64,000 nucleotides of DNA from Microvelia longipes (lineage: Eukaryota > Arthropoda > Insecta > Hemiptera > Veliidae). A program made the translations under genes and the position numbers. How positions within the stretch are numbered: position 1 is the stretch's first letter; each line of letters starts with the position of its first letter. This document shows positions 45,851-57,899 of the stretch, one piece after another. The stretch is from the NCBI GenBank assembly GCA_018340805.1, contig JACMZG010000008.1, positions 19,521,118-19,585,117 on the forward strand, given 5' to 3'. The notes beneath the pieces were generated by a model. It was not told the origin of the DNA. It did no database searches and was given only the letters and a program-made list of their open reading frames with translations.

Positions 45851-47560
45851 GATCTCTCGACTCACTTTCTATTACAATCACAATTTATTAGTTTTAAATG
45901 CTTACGCTAATTATTAGATTTGCTTGAAATTTAAATAAACTTAGTTTAAATTACTATTAAGTGTCTCTGTTCTGATTTTCGATACAAATATAGGATGTTT
46001 ACGTGATTAGTAAACATGAGTATACTTTTTGACAAAAAAACGGGACTTTTGTAATTGTTCAAATAATAAGTGTACCAATTTTAATTCATATCAGATGAAT
46101 TAAAATTGAAGTCTGTAATTTACTACAGATTATAAGGGATTTAGTAAGAAAAAAATCACCCTTTAGGTATCGTTTACTAAAAGATCCAATTGTTCAATAT
46201 GCACCATAGCTCTTATGTGCTGGTCCAAATTCTGTAGCTGTTTTAACATATCAACCCAACAACGTTTCTATAAAATGTGTTAAATAAAATGGAATACTTG
46301 TAGGGTAGATAAAGGGTTGGTTCTATTACGGAATAAATGAACACACAACAGATATTGTATAAGCTTTCTAATCGATCCACTTTTGTGTGATTATACACAA
46401 GTATTCTACAAATATATGTCAATCAATACCTATCCTGCAACTAACATACTTACGCATATATTACACTCAATGTCTGTGTTACTATATAAGTTTAGTTTAT
46501 AAATATATATTAAATTCACATCATCTTATTAATCTTTATAAAATGTTATTGGTATATAAAAAAAATCAAAAGAAAAGAAAAACAAAATATAAACTAAAAC
46601 AGACTAGAAATACCTATTAAATTCGACTCATCTCTATTTTCCCTGCTTTTCCACATTTTTATTGGCTTTATTTATTTATCGTTTTGATTTCGAATGCCAT
46701 TTTATTTAAAATATTTATAGCCATTCGTTTAGAAAACATATGTAATTTAAACAAACAAAACACTGCACAAACACAACAAAAGTTTTGAATCATAATTAAA
46801 ATAAATTAAATAGGAATTAGTTATAAATAATATCTTATTTTCATAATGTAAAGTATAATAATTAAATTATCTTATAACATACAACAAAAAATATACTTAA
46901 AATAAAAAAAATGCATTTAAATTATAAAAATCCCTTTTATAACATTTGTTATATCTTTTTTTATTTTTAAATGAAAGATTTAAACCTCTTCTATTATAAT
47001 GTTAAACAGTTTATTAGTCAAAATATTTTTATTTTATTTAATGGCTCATTTAACATTTTGTTTTGACTTTTAATTTTCCATGATTTTTTTTTTAAATAAA
47101 GTTTTATCACATTTTTGCTTTAAATATTTTATGTTTCATTTAATTAATTAATTGATTCCTTTAATGTTTTTGATTATCGGTTTAAATGGTTATTATAATT
47201 TAGTTATATTATTTAAAACCAAGGTTTTTAGGATAGGTAATGTGTACCTTAGGTAGTAGAATAGTAATAAAAATATGAAACCGGGATTACAACTTAATTA
47301 TTAGTAGACTTATTTAAGACCGCCAGAGTAGTTTTAACCAAGGATCTTGATTAAAGGGGATGACGCGTTAAGGAACTTTTCTGACCCCATGGATGTTATA
47401 TGAGATGTAGATTAAAACAAATTAACTAATAATAAAGAAATAATAGAAGAATTTCTATCGGTTCCCATACTAATGCTATGATATAAATAAATTGATCAAC
47501 TTTTCGATTTCCCTGACGTCTATCTCTTTGAATCGAGAATAAAAAACTAAGTAATTTTCA
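45851..47560. other. Anonymous AT-rich DNA
   Basis: About 1.7 kb of AT-rich sequence without recognised gene, RNA or mobile element. Confidence 0.5.
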
Positions 47561-47575
47561 TATTCTTCTGAAGTA

Positions 47576-47771
47576 GTGAGGATGTATATGTGTGTATATG
47601 TATGAGTGGTGAGGATGTATAAGTGTGTATATGTATGAGTTGTGAGGATATATTTGTGTATATGAATGAGTGGTGAGGATGTATATCTGTGTATATGTAT
47701 GAGTGGTGAGGATGTATATGTGTGTGTATGTATGAGTGGTGAGGATGTATATGTGTGTATATGTATGCGTA
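47576..47771. repeat. 33-bp GT-rich minisatellite
   Basis: Six units of 31-33 bp with GTGAGGATGTATATGTGTG and TATGTATGAGTG (starts near 47576, 47609, 47642, 47673, 47706 and 47739). One unit is 2 bp shorter. Because the unit is a multiple of three, open frames persist on both strands. They are array translations. Confidence 0.95.
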
Positions 47772-48069
47772 GCGAATCTTATATGAGTGAGAAGGAATTT
47801 CAAAGTACACCGTACCCCATTATTATAATAAACAAAATGGCCTATAAACATTTTTATCCTGAGTTCCATTTTTTTACATTTTATTTAGACAGGCTAAAGC
47901 CCAAGGCACGACGGAATGATATGAAAACGATGATTTGAGGAAAAAATGACAGAATAAATCAGAATTAGAGGCGTAACTATGAGTCTTCACGGGCTTGCTT
48001 TGTGGGAGTGCTACCGGCCTTTGATGATCCCCAAAAAGTAGAACTATGAACAATTATTAAGATTAAACC

Positions 48070-48470
48070 CATCATAATTGTTCCCTATTTAAGTTAGTTG
48101 CATTTAAATGTGAACTCATTAGATCAGGAACTTTTAAATATGTAACTGAACCAAGTTGCAACAATTCTTCTATATATGAATGGGGCCCCAATACACCATA
48201 AAATTATGTATTTTAACATCATCAAGTTAAGGGGCCCCAGTCATGGTTGTCCTACCTTTTTTAATATGATAGATGGGATTATATTGAAGTTCAAAATATT
48301 GAGCTGTGTACTATTTTAATAATCAGGTTGCAGTTTCAGGGACACAATAAGAATTCTACCTGTACTAGTATTATTCATATGGATGGGGCACAATTAGTTC
48401 TTAATATCCTTTACCACTTAGCTATAGGGCCCCTTTGTAAATTGTGCTACCTCTTGAACCAATATAATGT
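48070..48470 (+). repeat. Diverged tandem duplication with GGGGCCCC blocks
   Basis: Two segments share ACAATTCTTCTATATATGAATGGGG-like and AGGGGCCCC-like blocks and end with TGTCCTACC or TGTGCTACCTCTT. The repeat period is about 230-240 bp and the copies are strongly diverged. The family is unknown. Confidence 0.5.
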
Positions 48471-48545
48471 CTCTTTAGGTCCATTACACGTTCTTTAATT
48501 CTCCCTTATAGTGAAAAAAATCTATTTTAAAGTCTATTCCTTGGT

Positions 48546-48600
48546 AGTTTGGTTTCGCAGTAAGGGCACGTGTCGCTCCTAAGGAAATGGAGAATAGAAA
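48546..48600 (+). repeat. tRNA-like SINE head remnant
   Basis: TTTGGTTTCGCAGTAAGGGCACGTG resembles the box A region at 28.52 kb (TTTGGTTTAATAGTGAGAGCACGTG). Box B is not recognisable. It is probably the 5' end of a decayed SINE whose body may be the fragment at 48.93-49.01 kb. Confidence 0.4.
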
Positions 48601-48643
48601 TAAATTAATTTTATCAAGCTATTACTTTTATGCGTGACCATGA

Positions 48644-48853
48644 CAAAATACTAAGGATTACTTAACTGCTTTGATAGGGGCGGTGTGGATATTAGCAGTG
48701 CCATCTGGTCTCGAGGAGGGAGTTCTGGAGGCAGCTAGGGCGGCAAACAGAAAGGGGATCAAGAGGGTGGCGAAAAGGTTAGTAAGTAGTAGGGGTTTAG
48801 ATATTACTAACGTTGACTTTTTGGATCAATCTGATCATCATATGTTTCCTTAA
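48644..48853 (+). pseudogene. Coding-like fragment of unknown origin
   Basis: A frame of about 70 codons, open from 48644 and without an ATG, reads DYLTALIGAVWILAVPSG, then GLEEGVLEAARAANRKGIKR, then VAKRLVSSRGLDITNVDFLD. Its composition (balanced A, G, L, R, V) is protein-like and quite unlike chance frames elsewhere in this AT-rich window, and it predicts amphipathic helices. I do not recognise the family. It could be a fragment of a transposon ORF or of a host gene copied here. Confidence 0.3.
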
Positions 48854-48934
48854 TTACATTATAATCTATATTATAATTTATATAAAAAATATTAAAATTT
48901 TGGAATGAAAACTAGAATGCTATTATGGTGAAAT

Positions 48935-49010
48935 TGAAGTTGGCAAAAAAGGCACAAAAGCATGGCCTATGTGCCTGATCTTGCCTTTCCTCTCTTTTAC
49001 AGCACCTAGA
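48935..49010 (+). repeat. Dispersed repeat fragment, copy 2
   Basis: TTGGCAAAAAAGGCAC and GCATGGCCTATGTGCCTG match 28680-28740. The context again follows a tRNA-like head upstream. Confidence 0.4.
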
Positions 49011-49537
49011 CTTCTAGAATTAATCTATTACTTGCATAAGAGGTGGAAAGGTTTAATTCCTGTATCTTAAACCCTGGTTCTGTCATACATGAACATGAGT
49101 ATTTTTTTTATTGTTTGTTCTCTAAATGCGATGTAACATTTTTAAAGCAATTTTAATTAATGCTAGTAGTTTTATACGTTTATTTTGTTTAAAATACGAA
49201 CCAGTCAAAAATACAAGTTAGGGAAAGCTTAGATTATGAAAATCTGGCAAAGATACGATAGTCCAATCATACAAGCTGGGATGCAATATGCCCTGGGATT
49301 TACATTTTAATTTACTACTTTGAAGGCGGTTCATAACCTCGTCGGAGGTGGGGGTATCTTTGTATATCTACCTCACTATGGGAATCCTTCGACTTCTCTC
49401 TCTGTCACAATATTCTGTTCAGCAAAACAGTCTGCGATAATTATTCTATTTGGTTGAAATGTTAATCGTGCATTATTGATACTTAATTATTGATACTTTA
49501 ATTAAGTGCCCCGTTATCTCTTATAAACAATGTCCAT

Positions 49538-49686
49538 GAAACCCTACTTTACTGAGGGGAGGAAAAAATCCTAGTTTACTGAGGGGAGAAGAAAACCCTA
49601 GTTTACTGAGGAGAGGAAAAAACCCTAGTTTACTGAGGGGAGAAGAAAACCCTAGTTTACTGAGGGGAGGAAAAAAATCCTAGTAA
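49538..49686. repeat. 27-bp minisatellite
   Basis: Five to six copies of a 27-28 bp unit with CCCTAGTTTACTGAGGGGAG. Two variants, AGAAGAAAA and GGAAAAAA, alternate along the array, suggesting a two-unit higher-order repeat. Confidence 0.92.
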
Positions 49687-49689
49687 GAT

Positions 49690-51360
49690 AATGCGGATAA
49701 TAAAAGTGGTCCAAATAACATTTGAACCAAACTCAGTTTTTGCTGCTAACAGTTTGAGTGATGTGGATTGCATCACTTGAAAAATCATTATTTAGTATCA
49801 GATAGTATTTACCACCTTGAAAGAATATCCGTACCCTCTGCCTTGCATCCTTTGCGTTGTATCGCGTTGCATTGTTTGGTCTTATTAGCAGGTTTATTTA
49901 TAGTACAGACGAATTTTAAATTGCATCACCAATTGGTGATGAAACATATAACCTCAAAAGATTTCACAAGTATCTACGTCTCTTTCTATCAAGTAGATTT
50001 TGCATCACAGGTTTTGCAGATAGCATCGCCATGTGTCAAAAGGTGTTTCTGCTTATAGATTAATAAAATATTATTTTACAATCTAATTAAAAATTAGTAG
50101 GTTACATTAATAAAAAATGTTGTATGTAAAATATAGTCTGTTCTAAACCTACAAGTTAGAGGACAGATATAGTGATTTCAATTCGTAGACTACTATATGT
50201 TTTACTTACTTTATAACCTGACTTAAAATAAGGACTTGAAGTATTCAAGCATTTGAAAGTTAAAGTAGTTGGTTTGGTCAGATATATGTGATAAGATAAT
50301 GGCGCCATGTTATTCGTGCTTTATAATAACCGTGTTTAGAGATTAGGGCACTAGATATGGTTATTAGGAATCACAGGCAGTCCTGCAACCCATACTTACT
50401 GCCCACACCTCGGTCCTATCTATACCCTATCTACTGTTGATACTTCCATGCCGCTCTGTATCTATACTAATAAAATGTCTACTTTCATCAAAAGTCCGAG
50501 GGAATAGCTCTAATCCGACGTAAAGATCTTTAATAAACAATTACTAATAAAAGAACACATCTTGATAGGATTTGATGGTTTTACAAGTTATTTTATTAAA
50601 AAATTCCAAACTACTGAACTATAGATACAGCCGCTCAAATTAGCTATAGACACATTCTTTTTGTTTAGAGCTTTAGATACATAACTTTGCCATAAATATA
50701 TTTGCTTCGATATGTCCAAAGCTAAAATATTATTTTTATTACTATTATAATTATAAAACTAAATTTTACTAAATATTATAAAACATCTGAATCATTTTGT
50801 CTTTCACATCTTCTCTTTAGAAATTCGCTCCTAATAGGCAAAGGAGCAAGCTTGTTTGTATTTTGTTTGTGGGCGGCTTGAGCACAGACATGTTTTTAGA
50901 ATCTAGACAGATAAAATTCCTAAAGAGATCAAGTATACAATATTATTTTAGTTCAACCCTTTTTAAGGGTGTATCGGTAACATCTACAGACACAAAATGT
51001 ATTTTTCGGGTGGCTTGTAAAATAGGTACTTTACATCATTAAAAAAGTAAGTGAAATCACTGTTTACCTTCTGCGACAGTTATGTAATTCTTTTACAATC
51101 GGCGACAGTAAAAAACTACGAAACTGGCCCTGGTAAAGTTCCTCAAACGTCCAAAAAGTGGGCGCTAGTAGTTTACAAATTTAAAAGGTAAAAAAGACCT
51201 TCTTTACAGTTTTGTAACATAATATATTATTTTCTACTATAGAAGACGTTTATTTATTTCTTTTTATTGACCATGACTCAATTAAAATATCAATTCATAA
51301 TGTCTACCTATTGGTGAGGTTTCATAGTCTTCTTTTTATCCTGTAAAAATTAAACGTTAT
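49690..51360. other. Anonymous DNA
   Basis: No gene is supported. A frame at 49768 contains a hydrophobic stretch but no recognisable domain. TTCTGCGACAGT and ATCGGCGACAGT near 51070-51110 form a short diverged duplication. Confidence 0.4.
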
Positions 51361-51369
51361 TTCCCTATC

Positions 51370-51655
51370 TACGGGCACTATTAGTATCAGAATCGCACCA
51401 AATTTGGTACACGCCATACTGAAACCTGTGGAATGCGTTGAGCATCAGTAATTTTTTTAATTGAAGGGTAAAAACAGAGTTTCTAACCATAATATCAAAA
51501 ACCGAAAGGTGCTAGTGTCATAGCATAATTTTTTTAGCAGCAAAATTTTAACTCTCTATTATACGACAAATCGTGACAGAACAATTTTGAGAATTTGAAA
51601 AAAGGTTTGGGTAACACAGCCTCAATATTTATTCCCTTTGTTATTTTATTTACTA
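51370..51655 (+). repeat. Dispersed repeat of unknown family, copy 1
   Basis: ATCGCACCAAATTTGGTACACGCCAT, AACAGAGTTTCTAA, CAAAAACCGAAAGGTGCTAG and GGGTAACACAGCCTC recur in the same order at 55200-55430 (CGCCATAG, AATAGAGTTTCGAA, AAAATAGGAAGGCGCTAAT, GGGTAACACACCCA). Both copies are diverged and non-coding. Confidence 0.6.
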
Positions 51656-52100
51656 ATTCAGTATTAGTAAAATAAAATTTACACATTTATAAATTGGTTT
51701 TCGGCACTTGATGCAGACATCAAAACGGCAATAATATAAAAGTTGATAATGAAGTACATCTATATCTCATACCAGGACGATTTGTCACTTAACATCTATA
51801 AGTATAACATATTAAGTGTAAACTAAATCTTGAAGTCTTCGAGAATTAAACAATCTGCTAAGTTTATGTACTATATTATATCTATGAATTGTACACATCA
51901 TACGTATTGTAATGACTCGATGACAAATAGTATAACAGTAAATGTATGACTGTCACATAATACCTAGACAGTATGGATTCTTTACTGAAGTCTTGGATTG
52001 ACAGAAATCCCTTTATGAAGTTAGCAAATGGTTCTGAGCCTGTAGATTGTCTAGTACTTTAAATTATCACAACCCTTAATCGGACCTGGACTTAGTTAAA
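51656..52100. other. Anonymous AT-rich DNA
   Basis: No gene is recognised before the satellite array. Confidence 0.45.
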
Positions 52101-52302
52101 ATTTTGGGATCTTTATAGTATCATTACTAAAACAATATATATTTTAGATCCTCAATAGTATTATTACCAAAACAAAATAAATTTGGAATCCTTAATAATA
52201 CCATTACAAAAACAATATATATTTGGGATCCTCAATAATATCATTAAAGAAACAATATATATTTGGCATCCTCAATAATATCATTACAAAAACAATACAT
52301 AC

Positions 52303-52374
52303 ATACATAACACACACACACACACACCACACACATATATATATATTATATATATATATATATATATAATATAT

Positions 52375-52428
<54 letters not shown>
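52303..52428. repeat. (AC)n-(AT)n block within satellite, copy 1
   Basis: ACATACATACAT followed by AC repeats and interrupted AT repeats, lying between two 40-bp units. Confidence 0.9.
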
Positions 52429-52430
<2 letters not shown>

Positions 52431-52702
52431 GATCCTCAATAGTATTTATTGCCAAAAACAATATATATTTGGGATCCTCAATAATATCATTACAAAAACA
52501 ATATATATTTGGGATCCTCAATAATATCATTAAAGAAAATATATATTTGGCATCCTCAATAATATCATTACAAAAACAATATATATTTGGGATCCTCAAT
52601 AATATCATTACAAAAACAATATATATTTGGGATCCTCAATAATATCATTACAAAAACAATATATATTTGGCATCCTCAATAATATCATTATAAAACAATA
52701 CA

Positions 52703-52843
<141 letters not shown>

Positions 52844-52990
52844 GATCCTCAATAGTATTATTGCCAAAACAATATATATTTGAAATCTTCAATAACATCA
52901 TTACAAAAACAATATATATTTGGAATCCTCAATAGCATCATTACAAAAAAATATATAATAAACTGCGTAGGCTTTCGCGGTTATTGTCAT

Positions 52991-53098
52991 GAAGATTTAG
53001 GTCTTCCGGTGGTGACCGCGTCAATGTATATGAAGTATCCACAATTGTGGATTCATAATCTGCAATGAGGCGGTCACCACCGGAAGACCTAAATCTTC
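52991..53098. mobile_element. Short foldback inserted into the satellite
   Basis: Perfect 29-bp inverted arms (52991-53019 and 53070-53098), starting GAAGATTTAGGTCTTCCGGT, surround about 50 bp that itself contains the palindrome ATCCACAATTGTGGAT. Satellite units resume on the right after CGATATATAT. The element therefore inserted into the array after the array formed. This resembles a small MITE. The exact ends and target duplication are unclear because the flanks are AT-rich. Confidence 0.7.
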
Positions 53099-53159
53099 AA
53101 ATCGATATATATATTTGGGATCCTCAATAATATTCTAAAAACAATATATATTTTTTCTG

Positions 53160-53500
53160 CCTTATAGCAGTAGGAACACTTAGGCTTACAGTAGGTATTT
53201 GACCTTCGCTTAGTTGACCCTTGTTAAAGCAGGCGATACTACTAGTAGTTGCTTGGATACGGTTTTCTGTTGATTAGACAAAAAATCTACGCTTGGGATG
53301 GACGTGTAATGGAGGGTAACCTTTAAAACTCTTTATGGGTGAAAGGTTTCATAAAAACCACTCTATTTCATAAAAAAGTCTATTTTTGTGTTCTAAACAA
53401 ATCCCTAGTGTCAACCCTTTTACACGGTGTCTACAAATAAACTGTTATCAATAAAAACAATTTAAAGTATTTTTTTAACTAATTATTATTTAGTTCTTAC
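53160..53500. other. Anonymous DNA
   Basis: No gene or repeat is recognised. Confidence 0.4.
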
Positions 53501-53529
53501 TATTAAAAATTTAAAAAAAAATGACTACT

Positions 53530-53632
53530 CTGTCTTTTCATGGCTCAACATTTCTTCGGCACTCATGATGGCATAAACTGAGAACCGGTTCTACCGCAAT
53601 AAAGCGTATTTGTGGGAAAAGACAGACTTGAA
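53530..53632 (+). repeat. Degenerate hairpin-core repeat
   Basis: TCTGTCTTTTCATG and GGGAAAAGACAGA form short outer arms (about 53530 and 53627). Between them lies GGCACTCATGATGGC-ATAAACTGAGAACCGGTT, a degraded relative of the CTGATGATGGC...GAAACCGGT core in the 42.5 kb foldback. Confidence 0.4.
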
Positions 53633-53639
53633 GGTGTTT

Positions 53640-54150
53640 TTATTAAAGATGTCTCTCACTGTAGCAAAAATATAATTCGTAATATTAATCGTATATTCGT
53701 AATATAATTCGTAATAATTATAAAAATATGTTTAAAGTAAAGAGGTATTAATAAGAAAAAAATATTAAAAATCCCATGTAATAAGTCAGAGTTTTAATAT
53801 CCGAGGCCCTCATTTCTTTGGAAAGCGGTAGCCAAATGATTTGGACTTGTGTTATCTCCCTGTGGAACTCGCTGGAAAATTTAGCAGTGTTTTCTTTGGA
53901 TCTTGACAGTGATAGAACTTCTTTAACTACAGTGGAGCACCCAAGAATAAGACCAAAACCAAAAAGATAAGAACCAAGAAATAAAGCAATAAGAAGAACG
54001 ATGAAGCAAATAAACCTTATCCGTTTAATGTAAAACTTAAAGTCATAAACTGGAATTAATAAATTAATATTTTATAATTACAATATGAATCAATAAACAG
54101 GTCCGTGTACAAAGTGTATACTTAATCTTCATTGTAAGATACTTGAAGGA
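53640..54150. other. Anonymous AT-rich DNA
   Basis: No supported gene. Confidence 0.4.
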
Positions 54151-54164
54151 AAATTTGAAAACAG

Positions 54165-54520
54165 GTATAGGGGATGGAAAGCAAAGGAGATAGAATGTAA
54201 AAACGACTGAGAGTAAAGGAGACGAAGAGCTAGAGGGTTAGAAAGTTTGGAGTGACCGCAAGTTTGCAAGGGTTTGACCCAACGTTAATCCAGTCTAGGT
54301 CTAATGACTTTCTAAACTAACTTGACCTCTTAGCTCCCTATAGTTCCTTGGAGCTAGACCCTCTCTAAGACCCTGGCTCTCTGTCCTTCAGTTTCTTCTA
54401 ACACTAGCTCCTTTAGGTTTGATCTTAACTCTATTTAGCTCCTTTTCTCTTTCATCTATCGACTCTTTTGAGCAGTAGGCTCTTATAGGTTCTTTTCTTC
54501 TTTTTCTCCTTCAATTCAAC
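54165..54520. repeat. Purine-to-pyrimidine strand-switch, cryptically simple region
   Basis: The plus strand is purine-rich with GGAGAC/AGCTAGAGGG strings to about 54250, then becomes pyrimidine-rich with CTCCTTT, CTAGACCCTC and TAGCTCC strings to about 54520. The two halves are loosely complementary, which suggests an old inverted, minisatellite-like array. No coding frame is convincing. Confidence 0.4.
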
Positions 54521-54659
54521 AAGAACACACTTTTTACTTCTTTGAATTTATATGCTATCTCTTTATCTCTAAATATCTTTTATATCTTATTGCTTTATAG
54601 GAATAATTAAACAAAAAGCTTAGATCTATAATAAAAACAAAACACTAAATTTATAGTAA

Positions 54660-54700
54660 ATACATTTTGCCTTACATTGTAGGCATCTTCAGGCTATCAC
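54660..54700 (-). repeat. Hairpin-core repeat (CTGAAGATG)
   Basis: The minus strand reads CTGAAGATGCCTACAATGTAAGGCAAAATG: CTGAAGAT, a GCCT/AGGC stem (GCCTAC-AAT-GTAAGGC), then AAAA where other copies have GAAA. This is another diverged member of the recurrent core. Confidence 0.45.
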
Positions 54701-54719
54701 TAGTAACTTTTTACTTAAT

Positions 54720-55190
54720 CATAGATGACAATTAAAAATAAGTGAAATAATAAAAATTACACGTACAAACAAACAACTTAAAACTAATTAACATGTAGGA
54801 TCAAATTTAATTTGTTGTCTTATTTTTACTTCATAACGTTTATCTATTAACCTTGTCGCGTACAATGAGAAATATACATCAAATTGAAGCGTGAATCGGT
54901 TTCGCAATAGAATAAAGCAGCTTGGAGTCAGAAAAATAAAAGGGTACGTTAAACAACAACAGATAACCCACGAATAGTTCTTGATAAATCCGCTGTAGTG
55001 CGATACTAGTCCTGCCTTAAATAATAGGCCCCAACAACAACAGTAAACTTTAAAAAATTATTAAAATTAATCGGAACAGTTTAAAAAATCACAAGTGCTA
55101 TTATTCATCAAATGTAGTTTAAAAAAATCACAATATATTTAGGAAACATGCATTTTCCTCATTCAATTTTTTTCCTAAACTACAAGCACA
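54720..55190. other. Anonymous AT-rich DNA
   Basis: No gene is seen. Confidence 0.45.
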
Positions 55191-55199
55191 ATTTTTATC

Positions 55200-55450
55200 A
55201 GAATAATACGCCATAGTAAAACTAAAATCTACAAAATGCGTCTACTAGCATTAAACTTTTTAAATGATGCGTAAATAGAGTTTCGAAGCAAAATATCAAA
55301 AATAGGAAGGCGCTAATTTCATCAGCATAATTTACTGTGCATGTGTACAAAATGTAAGTTTATTAACTTATTAGTGGCAGAATAATAACGGGAACACAAA
55401 AAGGTACGGGTAACACACCCATAATATCCATGTATTTAATCATATTCCAT
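55200..55450 (+). repeat. Dispersed repeat of unknown family, copy 2
   Basis: Partner of the 51370-51655 segment, in the same orientation, with many substitutions. Confidence 0.55.
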
Positions 55451-57290
55451 CAATAAGAAAAAGGAAACAACATGGACAGTATTTGTTTCTAAGATAGAAA
55501 CTCTTTAGGTTTATTTTTCCATTGACTCTCTTATCTAAATGTTATTGGAATGTCTACAAGTCTCCACCAGATAGACACACAAAAAATAAAAATAAATCTG
55601 TCAGTCTAACTGCACTCATAAACCACCTTCCCCTCTCGCCGCTCAAGCTGTATATGTCATCCGAAATTTCGAAATTTCTATTTGTTTAGTAAATTTATTT
55701 CAGTGCCAAAATTTTCATATTGTCCAGTTATTATAAATAATGATACTATTTATTTTTGCTTATAAATATTTATAATTTATTGCCATATAATACATTTAGT
55801 TTTTTTTAATATTTTTTTTTTCAGTTGTGTCAAATATTGTTTTCTTTTTACTAATAATCTTAACAGTTTTTCTTGTAGTTTTTTTCAGAGATAAAAACTT
55901 TGTTTTTAGTCTGAGAAGGGTCTTTTTAAAAATGTTTCGAAAAAATACCTTCAAATTCATTTAAAGTTTTAATTACATATGTCAATCGATAAATATTTAA
56001 AATTTAATCTTTGGAATTGATTTGATGGTCACAATTTGTTATCTACTTAATGAATTGTGGCAAAATGAAGTTATAATTGAGTACTAATTTTAATTTCCAT
56101 TCATGAATTTTTAACAATTGGTTAAAATTAAACAATCAAAAGAGGCCATAAAAGCCTCGTAAACCCTGGGCAAACATTATCTCTAAAGTTTGAAAATACA
56201 AACACATGTGGTTATATTTAAACCATTAAATAACAAGCACTCCGAAAAATGAGATCTTTTTACAAAAAATTCACAGTGAAAGAGTTTTACAGTTGAAATG
56301 TTGTTAAAGCTTATAACAGACACTGATTGTTTGAAATTTCCCGGGGCACCAGCAAACCCCCCCCCCTCTTTTAACACCGGTGGAAAAACGAAAACACCTT
56401 CTGGTAGAAACTAACAAAATTGGCCTGTGTACAAATTTGCTGGGAACTTTTTCTCACATTATCAGATCCTCAACACTTCAGACTGGTTTTGCTCGTCCTC
56501 AAATATTGAAATTGCCAAATTTATGTTGTCGTGCGTATTCGGATTCGTTCACTAGTCATCAGATAGTAAACAAATATTTTTATTTTCATTGGTCACCATC
56601 CATGATGGACTTGATGCTGCTTAACCTGATTGATCCATTAAAACTCATGGATATACTAGTCGTATTAAAATGTTGTCAAACATTTATTGTTGCATAAATT
56701 TATTATATGCTAGAATGTAAAATATCGAATCAATATTCTCACTTTTACTTTCAATATACTGTATTTTTAAATCCACCTGTCTCCAATCAAAGTTTTTACT
56801 GAAACTCAACATTTTAGACATTAGCCTCAAGAGATTCTTGTTTTGGAACTCAATTAAAATTGATAACAGTCTCTTATAACACTTTTTTAAACATTTGGAG
56901 TCGCACTCAAATTTATCTTTAAAGATAATTATGTAATAATTTAAGAACATAATAAAACGAGGTTGAGTTGAACAGAGTTAAGCTGATTGTCCTCTGCTCC
57001 CCATCCCAGTGCAACTCATCGCTCTTCAGGGAGTTTTATGTTGAGGTCTGTACTTGAAACTCATAGAATGAAATGAACTTGGATTATCGTGAGTATGAAC
57101 GAGACGAGAGGAAGATGAAGTAACCTGGGTATGAATTAACACTTTGAAGGTTAAAACCATTACTTCATTGATTTCTACAACCTTTACCCTATAATCCAAT
57201 CTAATTCTTTTATTTGTTTCTATTTCTTGCGTAAACACTAATAAGGAACAAAGAACTCGGTTTCGCTGATCTTATCCAAATCAAGGCTAC
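55451..57290. other. Anonymous DNA
   Basis: No gene is supported. A C-run (about 10 C) lies at 56357-56367. An open frame from about 56380 to 56697 (105 codons, starting with TTG/GTG-type context) has no recognised domain. Confidence 0.4.
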
Positions 57291-57294
57291 AGAA

Positions 57295-57870
57295 AAGAGT
57301 AAGATAAATTCCTATTAAAGGTGTTCCGTTAATGCCCTAGTAACTATTCCAAATTTTCCTTAACAGCTCAACCAAGGCTGAAACCAGGCCCTCTTCCTCG
57401 TCACTCCAAGGAACCAAAGTCTGGTGCTAAGGACCACGATCCAGATGAATTTTCATAGAAAAGGTGGTCCGCAGTCTATACCCTGGACGGAAACCCCCTG
57501 ACGGAAAAAGCATTCTTGTCCAGCATAAAACCTTAAGAAAGTTACAGTAGCTCTGTAGGAAGCGCTAATTGAATGTTTCTTGAGGTCTCTTTTATACCTT
57601 ATTCTTTGCAGCCCGATTAACAACTCTTTTAGTTGTACAAGATTTTTTCAAACAAAGAGCACAAATAACTTCTGCTAAAAACATGACCTGAACAATGCTT
57701 GAAATTGAGAAAGACATATTATTTTTGACAGAAGAATAGTCAGAGGAAGCCAGGGATACTTAGAATAATACTACATATAGAAGGAGCACAGGACCGTAAA
57801 CACAATGTAATTCCACTGATCAACAAAAGCCGGTTGACTGGTGCACCTAAGTAATGCTGCCAACCTGACA
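57295..57870 (+). pseudogene. GC-richer, coding-like remnant of unknown origin
   Basis: One frame reads AQPRLKPGPLPRHSKEPKSG, then AKDHDPDEF before a stop, then VYTLDGNPLTEKAFLSSIKP. The composition is protein-like compared with the surrounding DNA, and a TTTTCCTTAACAG acceptor-like string precedes it. Several stops follow. I recognise no family. A decayed retrotransposon gag or a processed gene fragment are both possible. Confidence 0.2.
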
Positions 57871-57899
57871 ACAAAACATTATTTTAAATATTTGTATAA

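Noticed and set aside
47547..47869. HTHTHIHPHHSY-type frames
   Set aside because: Array translation of the 33-bp minisatellite on the minus strand.
52991..53098. This foldback as another member of the hammerhead-like core family
   Set aside because: It has CATGAAGATTTAGG but no stem followed by GAAA, so only the GAAGAT string is shared.
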